A stretch of DNA of 37,200 nt from an uncultured Pelagibacteraceae bacterium (GCA_902633185.1 CACPFN010000011.1:1-37200); one strand, 5' to 3'; counted from the first letter of the stretch, positions 8,726-16,232 are shown. The notes: generated from the letters alone by a model not told the origin. A program made the numbers and translations.

Positions 8726-9344
8726 GGCACCGACATATTGGAAAAAAGCTAGAACATATCTTTCAAAAAAAGATAGTATTATGAGATCATTGATTAAAAA
8801 ATATAAAGATAATAATTTAACTACTAGAAAAGATGTCTTTTATTCTTTATGCAAAAGTATAATAGGACAACAAATAAGTGTTGCCGCTGCAGACTCTGTC
8901 TTCAAAAAATTTGAATTGGTATGTAAGAAAAAAATTAGTCCAAAAATTGTTTCAAAGCTTAAAACATCACAACTTAAAAAATGCGGTCTTAGTCGTCAAA
9001 AAATAAGGGGTATCTTGGAAATGTCTCAAAAATTTAAAGATAAAAGTTTTAATCCAAGATTAATTTCGAAAATGAGCGATGAAGAAGCAATTATATACTT
9101 ATCAACTTTAAGACAAATTGGAAGATGGTCAGCAGAAATGATTTTGTTATTTACTTATAATAGGTCTAATATCTGGCCAGTTCAGGATATTGGGTTATTA
9201 AGAGCAATATCAAACAACTATAAAAAAAAATATTTTCCACCTGAAATTTTTGTAAAAAAGCTTCAAAAAAGATTTTCTCCATACTGCTCGGTTGCCACTT
9301 GGTATTTGTGGCGTTCAATTGATGACGATACTATTCAGTATTAG
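8718..9344 (+). CDS. AlkA-type DNA-3-methyladenine glycosylase (HhH-GPD)
   Basis: A 208-aa base-excision-repair glycosylase of the HhH-GPD superfamily, expected to remove alkylated purines. SIIGQQISVAAADSVFKKF (about 47-65) is the conserved N-terminal helix of the AlkA-like group. The helix-hairpin-helix is LSTLRQIGRWSAEMILLF (about 128-145), followed by the catalytic Asp157 in WPVQDIGLLRA. It lacks the Fe-S cysteine cluster seen in MutY/Nth. It is shorter than E. coli AlkA and corresponds to the compact form without the N-terminal extra domain. It overlaps the permease gene by 8 bases (same strand) and the convergent DUF1330 gene by 14. Confidence 0.85.
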   Translation: MSKAPTYWKKARTYLSKKDSIMRSLIKKYKDNNLTTRKDVFYSLCKSIIGQQISVAAADSVFKKFELVCKKKISPKIVSKLKTSQLKKCGLSRQKIRGILEMSQKFKDKSFNPRLISKMSDEEAIIYLSTLRQIGRWSAEMILLFTYNRSNIWPVQDIGLLRAISNNYKKKYFPPEIFVKKLQKRFSPYCSVATWYLWRSIDDDTIQY

Positions 9345-9627
9345 CACCCTCCACAATAAACATATGTCTTTTTGTAGTTTGTTCTGCATAAGACCAAGCT
9401 TTTAAATAATCTTCTGAGTCATGACAAGATATGGCCATGTCATAACTGGGAAACTCCCAAATTACGGTTCTTAATATTTTATCACCACTATAATATTTTA
9501 GCTTTCCTCCTCTAACTACAGGAGTACCACCAAATTTTTTTATAACTGGTATTGCATTTTCGCCATATTTTTTTAGGTTATCTTGGTTTGAAATCTCTGT
9601 ATACAAACTCACCCAATATGCCTTCAT
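9331..9627 (-). CDS. DUF1330 family protein (paralogue 2)
   Basis: A 98-aa small ferredoxin-like/dimeric-barrel protein of the DUF1330 family. Visible features are KAYWVSLYTEI at the N-terminus, a central VIWEFPSYDMAISCHDSEDYLKAW block and a C-terminal HMFIVEGA strand. A good Shine-Dalgarno sequence (AAGGGG) precedes the ATG. It is downstream of a clear paralogue (9646-9936) with the same block order and 18 intervening bases, so it is a tandem duplication within one transcript. The biochemical function of the family is not established. The 3' end overlaps the glycosylase gene by 14 bases. Confidence 0.8.
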   Translation of the reverse strand: MKAYWVSLYTEISNQDNLKKYGENAIPVIKKFGGTPVVRGGKLKYYSGDKILRTVIWEFPSYDMAISCHDSEDYLKAWSYAEQTTKRHMFIVEGANTE

Positions 9628-9645
9628 ATTTGCCCCTTTTCTAAG

Positions 9646-9936
9646 TTATTCCATTCCTTCAAATATCATATGTTCTCTAATTACATTATCTTTAAGATAT
9701 GTTCTTGCCTCAACATATTCTTCAGATTCGTAGCATTTTTTAGCAGTTTCCACGTCTGGGAACTCTGCAAGTGCTATTCTAACCATTTCTCTACCCTCAA
9801 GTGCAATGTTATTAGCACTTCGAGCTAAAATTTTTCCAGAATGTTTTAATACAGCTTCCTTTGCTTTATCTGCATATTTTTTCATTCTTTCAGGGTCTTT
9901 AATTTCACTGTAAGTTGCAATCCAGTAACCTTTCAT
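9646..9936 (-). CDS. DUF1330 family protein (paralogue 1)
   Basis: A 96-aa protein of the DUF1330 family, with KGYWIATYSEIKDPERMKKYADKA, then RIALAEFPDVETAKKCYESEEYVEARTY and a C-terminal REHMIFEG. A clear ribosome-binding site (AAGGAG) lies just upstream of the ATG at 9936. This copy and the next gene downstream align over their full length by eye but differ at many positions, so the duplication is not recent. Family members are small alpha/beta barrels often annotated as hypothetical; no substrate can be named. The neighbouring plus-strand gene is the phosphoribosyltransferase, 27 bases away. Confidence 0.82.
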   Translation of the reverse strand: MKGYWIATYSEIKDPERMKKYADKAKEAVLKHSGKILARSANNIALEGREMVRIALAEFPDVETAKKCYESEEYVEARTYLKDNVIREHMIFEGME

Positions 9937-9963
9937 AATTCTCCTTTTTAATTTTTTTTTTTT

Positions 9964-10500
9964 ATGTTACCAAATTTTATGGCAGAAAAATTAATAATCA
10001 ATTATGAAGATTATAAATTAGCAGTTGAAAAGTTAGCTCTTACAATTGAAAAAAATTACAAACCATCTGTTTTAGTCGGAATAATGAGGGGTGCAGCACC
10101 TATAATTGATATGCTATCAAGAATATTTAAATTGCCCACTGCTTATGTTGTTATTCAAAGTTATTCTGGAGAAACTGTAGAAAATAAACAGGGCGAACTT
10201 ATTTTTGCAAGAGACATAAGCTCTATAGCTAAAAATGAAGACTTTAAAAATGTTTTATTAGTTGATGATTTATCTGATACTGGACTTACATTAAATGAAA
10301 GTATTAAATGGTTAAAAAATTATGCTCCAGTGAAAAACCATATTCAAGAAATAAAAACAGCTTGTCTTTGGAAAAAAAAATCCTCTTCTTTTACTCCAGA
10401 TTTTTGTCCAATTTTACTAGATGGAGATCCTTGGATAGTTCAACCTTCAGAATATTATGATGAAATAGATATTAATGGTTTAAAGAAAAAACATTCATAA
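9964..10500 (+). CDS. Purine-type phosphoribosyltransferase
   Basis: A 178-aa type-I PRTase. The PRPP-binding signature is VLLVDDLSDTGLTL (about 97-110), preceded by the PPi loop GIMRGAAP (39-46) and a flexible-loop region with SYSGET. The C-terminal CPILLDGDPWIVQPSEYYDEI resembles xanthine/guanine phosphoribosyltransferase-like proteins. The likely role is salvage of a purine base to its nucleotide using PRPP in the cytoplasm; the base specificity is unresolved. A second ATG at 9979 (MAEKLIINYEDY) could be the real start, since neither site has a clear Shine-Dalgarno. It converges on the BMP-type importer genes across a bidirectional hairpin terminator, which is consistent with a purine salvage neighbourhood. 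Confidence 0.8.
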   Translation: MLPNFMAEKLIINYEDYKLAVEKLALTIEKNYKPSVLVGIMRGAAPIIDMLSRIFKLPTAYVVIQSYSGETVENKQGELIFARDISSIAKNEDFKNVLLVDDLSDTGLTLNESIKWLKNYAPVKNHIQEIKTACLWKKKSSSFTPDFCPILLDGDPWIVQPSEYYDEIDINGLKKKHS

Positions 10501-10501
10501 A

Positions 10502-10540
10502 AAAAAGGCCAACTATATAAGTAGGCCTTTTTAATTTTTT
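10502..10540. terminator. Bidirectional intrinsic terminator
   Basis: A perfect 9-bp stem pairs AAAAAGGCC (10502-10510) with GGCCTTTTT (10524-10532). It is extended internally by ACT/AGT after an A-A mismatch, leaving a 5-base loop. T-rich tracts follow in both directions because the stem base is A/T. It lies between the convergent phosphoribosyltransferase and BMP-protein genes and can serve both. Confidence 0.85.
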
Positions 10541-10548
10541 TTTAAAAA

Positions 10549-11613
10549 TTATTTTGGAATATCTCCTTCAACACCTTTTACATAAACACTCATTCCAGCT
10601 AACATTCCATCATCAGCAACTTTCCCTTCTGCAACTAATATATTACCTTTTTGGTCATATATAGGACCTGTGAACGAATGCACTTTTCCTGATGCTAGAT
10701 CTTTTTGAAGCTGCTCTACTTCATTAACTAAGTCAGCACCCATTGCAGAATTATATGGTCCCATAGCCACCATACCTTCCTTTAATCCATGCCATGTGTC
10801 TTGTTGATTCCATGTGCCGTCTCTTGCAGCAATAGCTCTTTCAACATAATATGGTGCCCAATCATCAATAATTGAAGTCAAAATTGATTTAGGAGCAAAT
10901 CTCTGCATGTCACTTGCTTGACCAAATGACCATACACCTGCTTTCTCCGCTGTTTGAACTGGTGCTGTACTATCTGTATGTTGCATAATTACATCTGCAC
11001 CTTGATCGATTAAAGCTTGAGCTGCTTCAGCTTCTTTACCTGGATCGTACCAAGTAAACACCCATACAATTTTAGTTTTAATATTTGGATTGACCTTTTG
11101 TGCAGCAAGAGTCATTGCGTTAATTCCTCTTATTACTTCAGGAATTGGAAAAGATGCAATATAGCCAATCGTGTTAGTTTTAGTCATTTTTCCAGCAATA
11201 TGGCCTAAAAGAGTTCTTCCTTCGTAAAATCTTGCAGAATAAGTAGAAACATTTGAGTGTTCTCTCTTATAACCTGTTGCGTGTTCAAATTTTACATTTG
11301 GAAAATCTTTTGCAACTTTGTTAGTTGGATCCATATATCCAAAACTAGTTGTAAAAATTAAGTCGTGGCCAGATTGAGCCAGTTGTCTTATCACTCTTTC
11401 TGCATCAGCACCTTCTGGAACACTTTCAACAAATGTTGTTTTTATTCCAGCTGCCTCTACAGCGTTTCTACCTTCGTGATGTTGAAATGTCCATCCATGG
11501 TCACCAGTTGGGCCAACATAGACAAAACCAACTTTAAAATCTGCATTTGAGTTTACACTAAACCCAAGTAGAAAAATTGCAGAAATTAAATATTTAAAAA
11601 AGTTTTTATACAT
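10549..11613 (-). CDS. BMP-family ABC transporter substrate-binding protein
   Basis: Periplasmic solute-binding protein of the BMP/PnrA-like family (members bind nucleosides), about 354 aa. The mature part begins DFKVGFVYVGPTGDHGWTFQHHEGR, with later ADVIMQHTDST and IDDWAPYYVERAIAARDGTW blocks. An upstream in-frame ATG at 11661 would add 16 charged residues in front of the signal peptide. The ATG at 11613 is preferred because it follows AAAGGGG at good spacing and starts directly with MYKNFFKYLISAIFLLG. No lipobox Cys is visible, so this is a soluble periplasmic form with cleavage near SNA/DF. It is last in the ABC operon, 88 bases after the second permease, and may have additional expression of its own. 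Confidence 0.88.
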   Translation of the reverse strand: MYKNFFKYLISAIFLLGFSVNSNADFKVGFVYVGPTGDHGWTFQHHEGRNAVEAAGIKTTFVESVPEGADAERVIRQLAQSGHDLIFTTSFGYMDPTNKVAKDFPNVKFEHATGYKREHSNVSTYSARFYEGRTLLGHIAGKMTKTNTIGYIASFPIPEVIRGINAMTLAAQKVNPNIKTKIVWVFTWYDPGKEAEAAQALIDQGADVIMQHTDSTAPVQTAEKAGVWSFGQASDMQRFAPKSILTSIIDDWAPYYVERAIAARDGTWNQQDTWHGLKEGMVAMGPYNSAMGADLVNEVEQLQKDLASGKVHSFTGPIYDQKGNILVAEGKVADDGMLAGMSVYVKGVEGDIPK

Positions 11614-11701
11614 TTTGAATTTCCCCTTTAAATTTTTTTTGTGAAGCTTTAAGTTAATCAAAATTCAAAAAAAAAAAATAATTATTTTCGAATAGCTAAC
11701 A

Positions 11702-12634
11702 TTACTTTTCCTTATAGAATATTCTTCCTAAGGAACTTGGGGTATTAAGTTTTATTTTTCTACTGTCACGAGAGATTACAACTAAAACTATTATTGTCAT
11801 CAGATAAGGTAATGCACTTAAAAATTGAACTGGTATTCTAAACCCTATTGCTTGCATATGTAATTGTAGAATTGTAATCCCACCAAAAATTAAAGCACCA
11901 ATTAAAACTTTTATAGGACTCCAGGTTGCAAATACAACCAAAGCCAAAGCTATCCATCCTCTTCCCGCTGTCATATTTTCAATCCACTGTGGAGTGTATA
12001 TTAAAGATAGATATGCACCTGCTAAGCCACACATAGCTCCTCCATAAAGGATACAACAGTATCTTACCAGAATAACATTTATACCTTGATTAGATGCCGA
12101 AACAGGCGAATCACCAACAGCTCTAACAATTAAACCTAATTTTGTTTTTTTCAAAAAATAATTAGTTAAAAATGGTAAAGCAAAAGCAAAATATAAAACT
12201 ATAGAGTGTCCAAATAATATTGGACCAAAAAACGGAATACTTTCTCTTAAACTTGAAAATAAAATTGGAAATTCTTTTCCAGGGATACCAACAAAATTTT
12301 TTCCTAACATTGCGGATAAACCAATGCCAAAAATAGTTAATGCCAAACCTGTTGCAACATGGTTTGTAAGAAGAGATTGCGTTAAAAATCCAAAGATTAT
12401 TGAAATTATAACTCCTGATAACATAGAGCCTACGATTGCTATAAAAAGGTTGTCTGTTATTACCATTAAAGCAAAACCAGATATTGCTCCGATTATCATC
12501 ATTCCTTCGACACCTAAATTTAAAACGCCCGATCTTTCAGTAATCAATTCACCTGAAGCAGCAAGTATTAATGGCACTGATGAAGCCATTATTGATCCTA
12601 TCAGAATTCCTATAAAACTAATGTCTAAGCTCAT
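11702..12634 (-). CDS. ABC transporter permease (nucleoside/BMP type), second subunit
   Basis: A 310-aa inner-membrane permease of the BPD_transp_2 family, with about eight to ten hydrophobic helices. SGELITERSGVLNLGVEGMMIIGA near the N-terminus is the characteristic block of the NupQ/YufQ-like subunit, followed by GLALTIFGIGLSAMLGKNFVG and GRGWIALALVVFATWSPIKVLIGALIFGG. It forms the membrane channel with the neighbouring permease. Its start overlaps the preceding permease gene by 17 bases. The importer as a whole is probably for purine nucleosides or related compounds, inferred from family and from the nearby phosphoribosyltransferase. Confidence 0.87.
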   Translation of the reverse strand: MSLDISFIGILIGSIMASSVPLILAASGELITERSGVLNLGVEGMMIIGAISGFALMVITDNLFIAIVGSMLSGVIISIIFGFLTQSLLTNHVATGLALTIFGIGLSAMLGKNFVGIPGKEFPILFSSLRESIPFFGPILFGHSIVLYFAFALPFLTNYFLKKTKLGLIVRAVGDSPVSASNQGINVILVRYCCILYGGAMCGLAGAYLSLIYTPQWIENMTAGRGWIALALVVFATWSPIKVLIGALIFGGITILQLHMQAIGFRIPVQFLSALPYLMTIIVLVVISRDSRKIKLNTPSSLGRIFYKEK

Positions 12635-13697
12635 TTTTTTTTAAATTTAAAATTTTAACTTTGAAAAAAAGCAAATAATCAGATGCGAGTAAAAAAAATA
12701 AGATCATACCCTGAAAGACTTGGCCGGTATATTTTGGTATTTGTAAAAAAATTTGAGTCGTTTCGGCACCGAGGTATGTTAATGCAACAACCAAAGATGC
12801 AAAAATTATGCCAAAAGGATTAAGACGACCTAAAAAAGCAACAATAATTGCTGTAAAACCGTAGTCGGGGGATATCATTCTATGCAGTTGTCCAATAGGC
12901 CCAGTAATTTCACCAACTCCAGCTAATCCCGCACAAGCACCACTAATCATAAAAACAACCAAAATCATGGTTTTTCCTTTAAACCCAGCATACTTAGCAG
13001 TTTTTAAACTTAGACCAGATACTTTAATCTGAAAGCCTAAATAGGTTTTATAAAGAATAAACCAACTCAGCATAACTGCTGCAAGAGCTAAAAAAATACC
13101 AGCATGAATTCTCAAACCCTCAAATAATAATGGCATTCTAGATGAGTCACTAAATTGTCTTGTTTCAGGAAAATTAAAACCTTCAGGATTACTCCATGGC
13201 CCAACTACTAAGTAGTCTAAGAGTAGCTTTGAAACGTAAACCAACATAAGACTAACTAAAATCTCGTTTGTATTAAAATATGTTTTAAGGATTGCTGGGA
13301 TAAGTGCAAAGATCATTCCCCCGATTGCTCCAGCAAGTATAACTAAAGGCAGTATATAAAAACCTTCTTGATTATAAAATAAAAGAGCAACTCCACCTCC
13401 TACAATCGCACCAAAAGTTAATTGTCCTTCTGCACCAATATTCCAATTATTACTTTTAAAACAAAATGATAAACCAATAGCAATTAAGCAAAGAGGGGTT
13501 GCTTTGAGTAGCAATTCACTGAATCCATATAAATTTGAAATTGGAGTTATAAAGTAAAACTTAAGTGCTTCTATTGGATTAAAACCTAAAATATAAAAAA
13601 TTATACCACCACCTAAAATTGTAAGTATGATTGCAATAAAAGGAGTAAAAAAATATAATGCCATTGGTACATCATTTCTTTTTTCAATTTTAATCAA
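12618..13697 (-). CDS. ABC transporter permease (nucleoside/BMP type), first subunit
   Basis: A 359-aa multi-spanning permease of the BPD_transp_2 family (NupP/YufP-like). The blocks FKSNNWNIGAEGQLTFGAIVGG (about 79-100) and LPLVILAGAIGGMIFALIPAILKTYFNTNEILVSLML are diagnostic. ARLAGVGEI-like CAGLAGVGEITGPIGQ and PDYGFTAIIVAFLGRLNPFG follow near the C-terminal half. It pairs with the downstream permease and the double-ATPase subunit. It overlaps the ATPase gene by 8 bases and the next permease by 17, indicating one polycistronic unit with coupled translation. Confidence 0.87.
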   Translation of the reverse strand: MIKIEKRNDVPMALYFFTPFIAIILTILGGGIIFYILGFNPIEALKFYFITPISNLYGFSELLLKATPLCLIAIGLSFCFKSNNWNIGAEGQLTFGAIVGGGVALLFYNQEGFYILPLVILAGAIGGMIFALIPAILKTYFNTNEILVSLMLVYVSKLLLDYLVVGPWSNPEGFNFPETRQFSDSSRMPLLFEGLRIHAGIFLALAAVMLSWFILYKTYLGFQIKVSGLSLKTAKYAGFKGKTMILVVFMISGACAGLAGVGEITGPIGQLHRMISPDYGFTAIIVAFLGRLNPFGIIFASLVVALTYLGAETTQIFLQIPKYTGQVFQGMILFFLLASDYLLFFKVKILNLKKNELRH

Positions 13698-15189
13698 TGG
13701 AACCTCCTCCCATTAGAACTCCTAATTTTTCTGGAGTGACTTCCTCTGAAGGCATTATTTTTGAAAGCTTGCCTTTATAAATAACTGCAATTCTATCACT
13801 GAGTTTTAATAACTCCTCCGTATCTGTAGAAATTAAAATCGTTGATTTTTCTTGATCATTAATTTTTATAAGTGTTTCATGAATATAATTGATTGCACCC
13901 ACATCTAGCCCCCATGTTGGATTGTAACAAATTAATAATTCTGGAGCTGTAATTAACTCTCTCCCTAAAATAAGTTTTTGTAAATTTCCACCCGATAAAA
14001 ATTGACTTTTTAATTCAACATTGTCTGTATTTACTGAGAAATCAGATAATATTTTCTTTGAATGCTCTTTAATTTTTCTTTCATTTACCAAACCTTTTTC
14101 AAAAAAATTTGACGACTTGAAATTATTTAAAGCTACATTTTCATATATTTTTAATTCAGGTACAGCTGCTTGAGATATTCTATCTTCAGGAGAAAAAGCC
14201 ATTAAATACTCTCGTCGTTGCTTTGGATTTAGTTTAGAAATTTCTTTATTTCGAAAAATGATTGATGTATCAGGTGTAATTATTTCCCCACTCAAAATTT
14301 GAAAGAGTTCGTTTTGACCATTGCCAGAAATACCTGCTATACCTAAACATTCTCCTTTCTTTACAGAAAAGTTTAGATTAACTAAATTTGTTTCAAAAGG
14401 ATCATCGCTATAAAAATTTAAATGTTTTACTTTAAATATCTCATCTTTATTTTTGGAAATATTAATTTTTTTCTTAATTTTCGCTAGTTTTTGACCAACC
14501 ATCTTATTTGCGAGAGTTTCAACTTTTTCATTTTGTGTTTGGCTAACAGATACTACCTTACCTTTTCGCATTACTGCAACTTCATCGCATAAAGACAAAA
14601 CTTCTTTTAATTTGTGAGTAATGTAAATAATTAATATTCCTTCATCACAGAATTTTTTTAAAGATATAAATAATTCTTCTGTTTCTTGCTCAGTCAAAAC
14701 AGATGTAGGCTCATCCATGATTAGAACTTTAGGGCTTCTTAAAAGGCATCTTATAATCTCAACTTTTTGCTTTTGTCCCGCTGATAAATTTAATACAGGA
14801 ACATCAAGGTCAATACTAAAGTTATATTTTTTTAATATTTCATTTATTCTTACCCTTAAACCTTTGTTATCTTCAGTTGCATCTATACTTAAGTTTTCAA
14901 ATACTGACAAAGTTTCAAATAAATTGAAATGCTGAAAAACCATTCCAATTTTATTTTTTTTGGCATCGAGTGGAGAACTTAATTTTAAATTTTTTTCATT
15001 TAAAAAAACCTCACCATTATCTGGGCTTATCACACCAGACAAAATTTTTACCAATGTGGATTTACCAGCTCCGTTCTCTCCCAAAAGTGCGTATATTTTT
15101 CCACTTTTAAATTGAAGAGATACATTATCATTAGCTACACATCCTGGATATATTTTTGATATATTTGATATTCTTAAGTCTGTTGCCAT
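13690..15189 (-). CDS. ABC transporter ATP-binding protein, fused double NBD (nucleoside/BMP type)
   Basis: A 499-aa cytoplasmic ATPase with two nucleotide-binding domains, like NupO/YufO and RbsA. In domain 1, Walker A is GENGAGKS (37-44), the signature is LSAGQ (135-139) and Walker B is VLIMDEPTS (155-163). Domain 2 has a degenerate Walker A (GISGNGQNEL), a signature LSGGN and a Walker B without the catalytic Glu (LLICYNPTWGLD). This asymmetry is normal for the family, so it is not a defect. It is the first gene of the importer operon; both permeases follow with overlaps. The 138-base divergent gap upstream contains an inverted repeat (15268-15299) that could control it. Confidence 0.9.
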   Translation of the reverse strand: MATDLRISNISKIYPGCVANDNVSLQFKSGKIYALLGENGAGKSTLVKILSGVISPDNGEVFLNEKNLKLSSPLDAKKNKIGMVFQHFNLFETLSVFENLSIDATEDNKGLRVRINEILKKYNFSIDLDVPVLNLSAGQKQKVEIIRCLLRSPKVLIMDEPTSVLTEQETEELFISLKKFCDEGILIIYITHKLKEVLSLCDEVAVMRKGKVVSVSQTQNEKVETLANKMVGQKLAKIKKKINISKNKDEIFKVKHLNFYSDDPFETNLVNLNFSVKKGECLGIAGISGNGQNELFQILSGEIITPDTSIIFRNKEISKLNPKQRREYLMAFSPEDRISQAAVPELKIYENVALNNFKSSNFFEKGLVNERKIKEHSKKILSDFSVNTDNVELKSQFLSGGNLQKLILGRELITAPELLICYNPTWGLDVGAINYIHETLIKINDQEKSTILISTDTEELLKLSDRIAVIYKGKLSKIMPSEEVTPEKLGVLMGGGSID

Positions 15190-15267
15190 AGCATTTCTTT
15201 AATATAATAAATCAATAACTCAATAATCTTTAAAATTTCCTATCTTTTCAAATTTGTATTAAATTCA

Positions 15268-15299
15268 AACAATTTAATGAAAGTTTTGAACAAATTGTT
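15268..15299. repeat. Inverted repeat in divergent promoter gap (possible operator)
   Basis: Perfect 8-base arms AACAATTT (15268-15275) and AAATTGTT (15292-15299) are separated by 16 bases. They lie between the divergent ABC operon and the small lipoprotein gene. The site is positioned to affect the lipoprotein promoter directly and the ABC operon from about 80-110 bases upstream. No regulator is identified, and A/T-only arms reduce significance. Confidence 0.35.
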
Positions 15300-15327
15300 A
15301 ACATAATTCAACTTTAGGTATGTATTA

Positions 15328-15660
15328 ATGATTATTGCTTTTAAATATAATACTTTATTAAAAAAGTTTATTGCTCTGTTCATCACATTAACAATAATTT
15401 TTTTAACTGGATGCCAGACAATTAAAAAGAAATCTGATGAAGTGGCTGAAAAAGAGAACGAGAAATTTGGTCAATTCGTTGGAAAAGAAGTTAATGAGAT
15501 GAGATTAGAATTAGGCTCACCTTCAGAAGATTTTGTAAATGAACTTGGAAATGAAATGCTCATCTACAAAACAAAAAAATATGGAATTCCTTGTGAAAGA
15601 AAATTTGAGGTGAATGCATCAGGAGTCATTATCGGATTTAGCTCTAGCGGATGTATTTAA
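15328..15660 (+). CDS. Small lipoprotein, SmpA/BamE-like in outline
   Basis: A 110-aa protein with a basic N-terminus, a hydrophobic stretch and lipobox LTGC (Cys29), so it is predicted to be an acylated lipoprotein. The mature part has a charged linker (KKKSDEVAEKENEKFGQ) and then FVGKEVNEMRLELGSPSE, YKTKKYGIPCERKFEV and GVIIGFSSSGCI. The order 'short helix, LG-x-P turn, then beta strands' recalls the SmpA/OmlA (BamE) fold, but this is a resemblance by eye only. Two Cys residues near the C-terminus could form a disulfide. It is monocistronic between a divergent ABC operon and convergent hsp20. Confidence 0.6.
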   Translation: MIIAFKYNTLLKKFIALFITLTIIFLTGCQTIKKKSDEVAEKENEKFGQFVGKEVNEMRLELGSPSEDFVNELGNEMLIYKTKKYGIPCERKFEVNASGVIIGFSSSGCI

Positions 15661-15661
15661 T

Positions 15662-15684
15662 CTTGTGGGGACTAGCCCCACAAG
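15662..15684. terminator. Strong hairpin between convergent genes (terminator-like, no U-tract)
   Basis: A perfect 9-bp stem CTTGTGGGG (15662-15670)/CCCCACAAG (15676-15684) with loop ACTAG sits two bases after the lipoprotein stop and 8 bases before the hsp20 stop. It is unusually G/C-rich for this DNA. Neither side carries a clear U-run, so it may act as an mRNA 3'-end stabiliser or an atypical terminator rather than a classical intrinsic one. Confidence 0.6.
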
Positions 15685-15692
15685 CAAGGTAC

Positions 15693-16139
15693 TTATTTAA
15701 TTTCAATAAGTTTCTTTTTTTTATGGTCCGGAATAATCCTTTCACATGCAATTGTTAAAAGACCATCTTTTAACTCTGCACCATTCACTTTTACATCATC
15801 AGCAATTGTAAATGATCTCGCAAATTGTCTTTGCGATATACCTTTGTGGATTATTTCCCCATCTTGGTTTTTGTTTTCACTTCTATCAACTTGTTTAGTT
15901 CTTACAGTTAATAGATTATCTTCAAACTCTACCTCAACATCTTTTTTGTTAAAACCAGCTAAAGCAACCTCAATTGAGTAGTTATCTTTGCCAGTTCTTC
16001 TTATGTTGTAAGGTGGGTAGTTTGATTGCATACTTAAACCACCATTGCCCAACATGCTTTCGAATTGGTCAAACATATCGTCAAAACCAATTGAGAAAGG
16101 CCGAAGTGAGTTGAAAATTGATAGATCCTTACTTGTCAT
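15693..16139 (-). CDS. Small heat-shock protein, Hsp20/IbpA family
   Basis: A 148-aa ATP-independent holdase that binds unfolding proteins and hands them to DnaK/ClpB. The N-terminal arm has FDDMFDQFESMLG. The alpha-crystallin domain runs from about PPYNIRRTGKDNYSIEVALAG to ADDVKVNGAELKDGLLTIACER, including the GxL-type DGLLTI motif near its end. A short charged tail with an IEIK end follows. A very strong Shine-Dalgarno AGGAGG is at 16145-16150. The promoter at 16203-16231 matches the sigma32 class, and the leader can form a ROSE-like helix over the Shine-Dalgarno, so control at both transcription and translation is likely. Confidence 0.92.
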   Translation of the reverse strand: MTSKDLSIFNSLRPFSIGFDDMFDQFESMLGNGGLSMQSNYPPYNIRRTGKDNYSIEVALAGFNKKDVEVEFEDNLLTVRTKQVDRSENKNQDGEIIHKGISQRQFARSFTIADDVKVNGAELKDGLLTIACERIIPDHKKKKLIEIK

Positions 16140-16144
16140 ATTAT

Positions 16145-16196
16145 CCTCCTTTAATTAAGCAAGTTTATTTATTGATAGCCCCATTAGGCGACTAAC
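16145..16196 (-). promoter_or_regulatory. Candidate ROSE-like RNA thermometer in the hsp20 leader
   Basis: In the predicted leader of about 57 bases, CUUGCU (16163-16158) can pair with the Shine-Dalgarno AGGAGG (16150-16145) across a 7-base loop. The helix contains one internal G-G opposition and a G-U wobble. A UUGCU facing the Shine-Dalgarno with a G-G pair is the hallmark of ROSE elements controlling alphaproteobacterial small heat-shock genes. An upstream arm AGUCGC/GGGGCU with loop CUAAU could form a second hairpin. The pairing is seen in the sequence; temperature sensing is an inference. Confidence 0.5.
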
Positions 16197-16202
16197 AATG
16201 TG

Positions 16203-16231
16203 TATATGGTAATTAATTTTGATATTTCAAG
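16203..16231 (-). promoter_or_regulatory. Sigma32 (RpoH)-type promoter of hsp20
   Basis: Reading the minus strand, CTTGAAA (16231-16225) is followed after 15 bases by CCATATA (16209-16203). This is a good match to the RpoH consensus (CTTGAA, then CCCCATNT or CTATAT in alphaproteobacteria). It fits exactly between the hsp20 leader and the stop codon of oligopeptidase B at 16233. The groES upstream region carries the same pair of elements. Confidence 0.75.
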
Positions 16232-16232
16232 A

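Noticed and set aside
11614-11661. Longer start for the BMP-family protein (ATG at 11661).
   Set aside because: It would place 16 charged residues before the signal peptide; the internal ATG at 11613 has AAAGGGG at good spacing.
13690-15189. Degenerate second ATPase domain as a sign of decay.
   Set aside because: Loss of the second Walker A Lys and Walker B Glu is usual in NupO/RbsA-like double ATPases.
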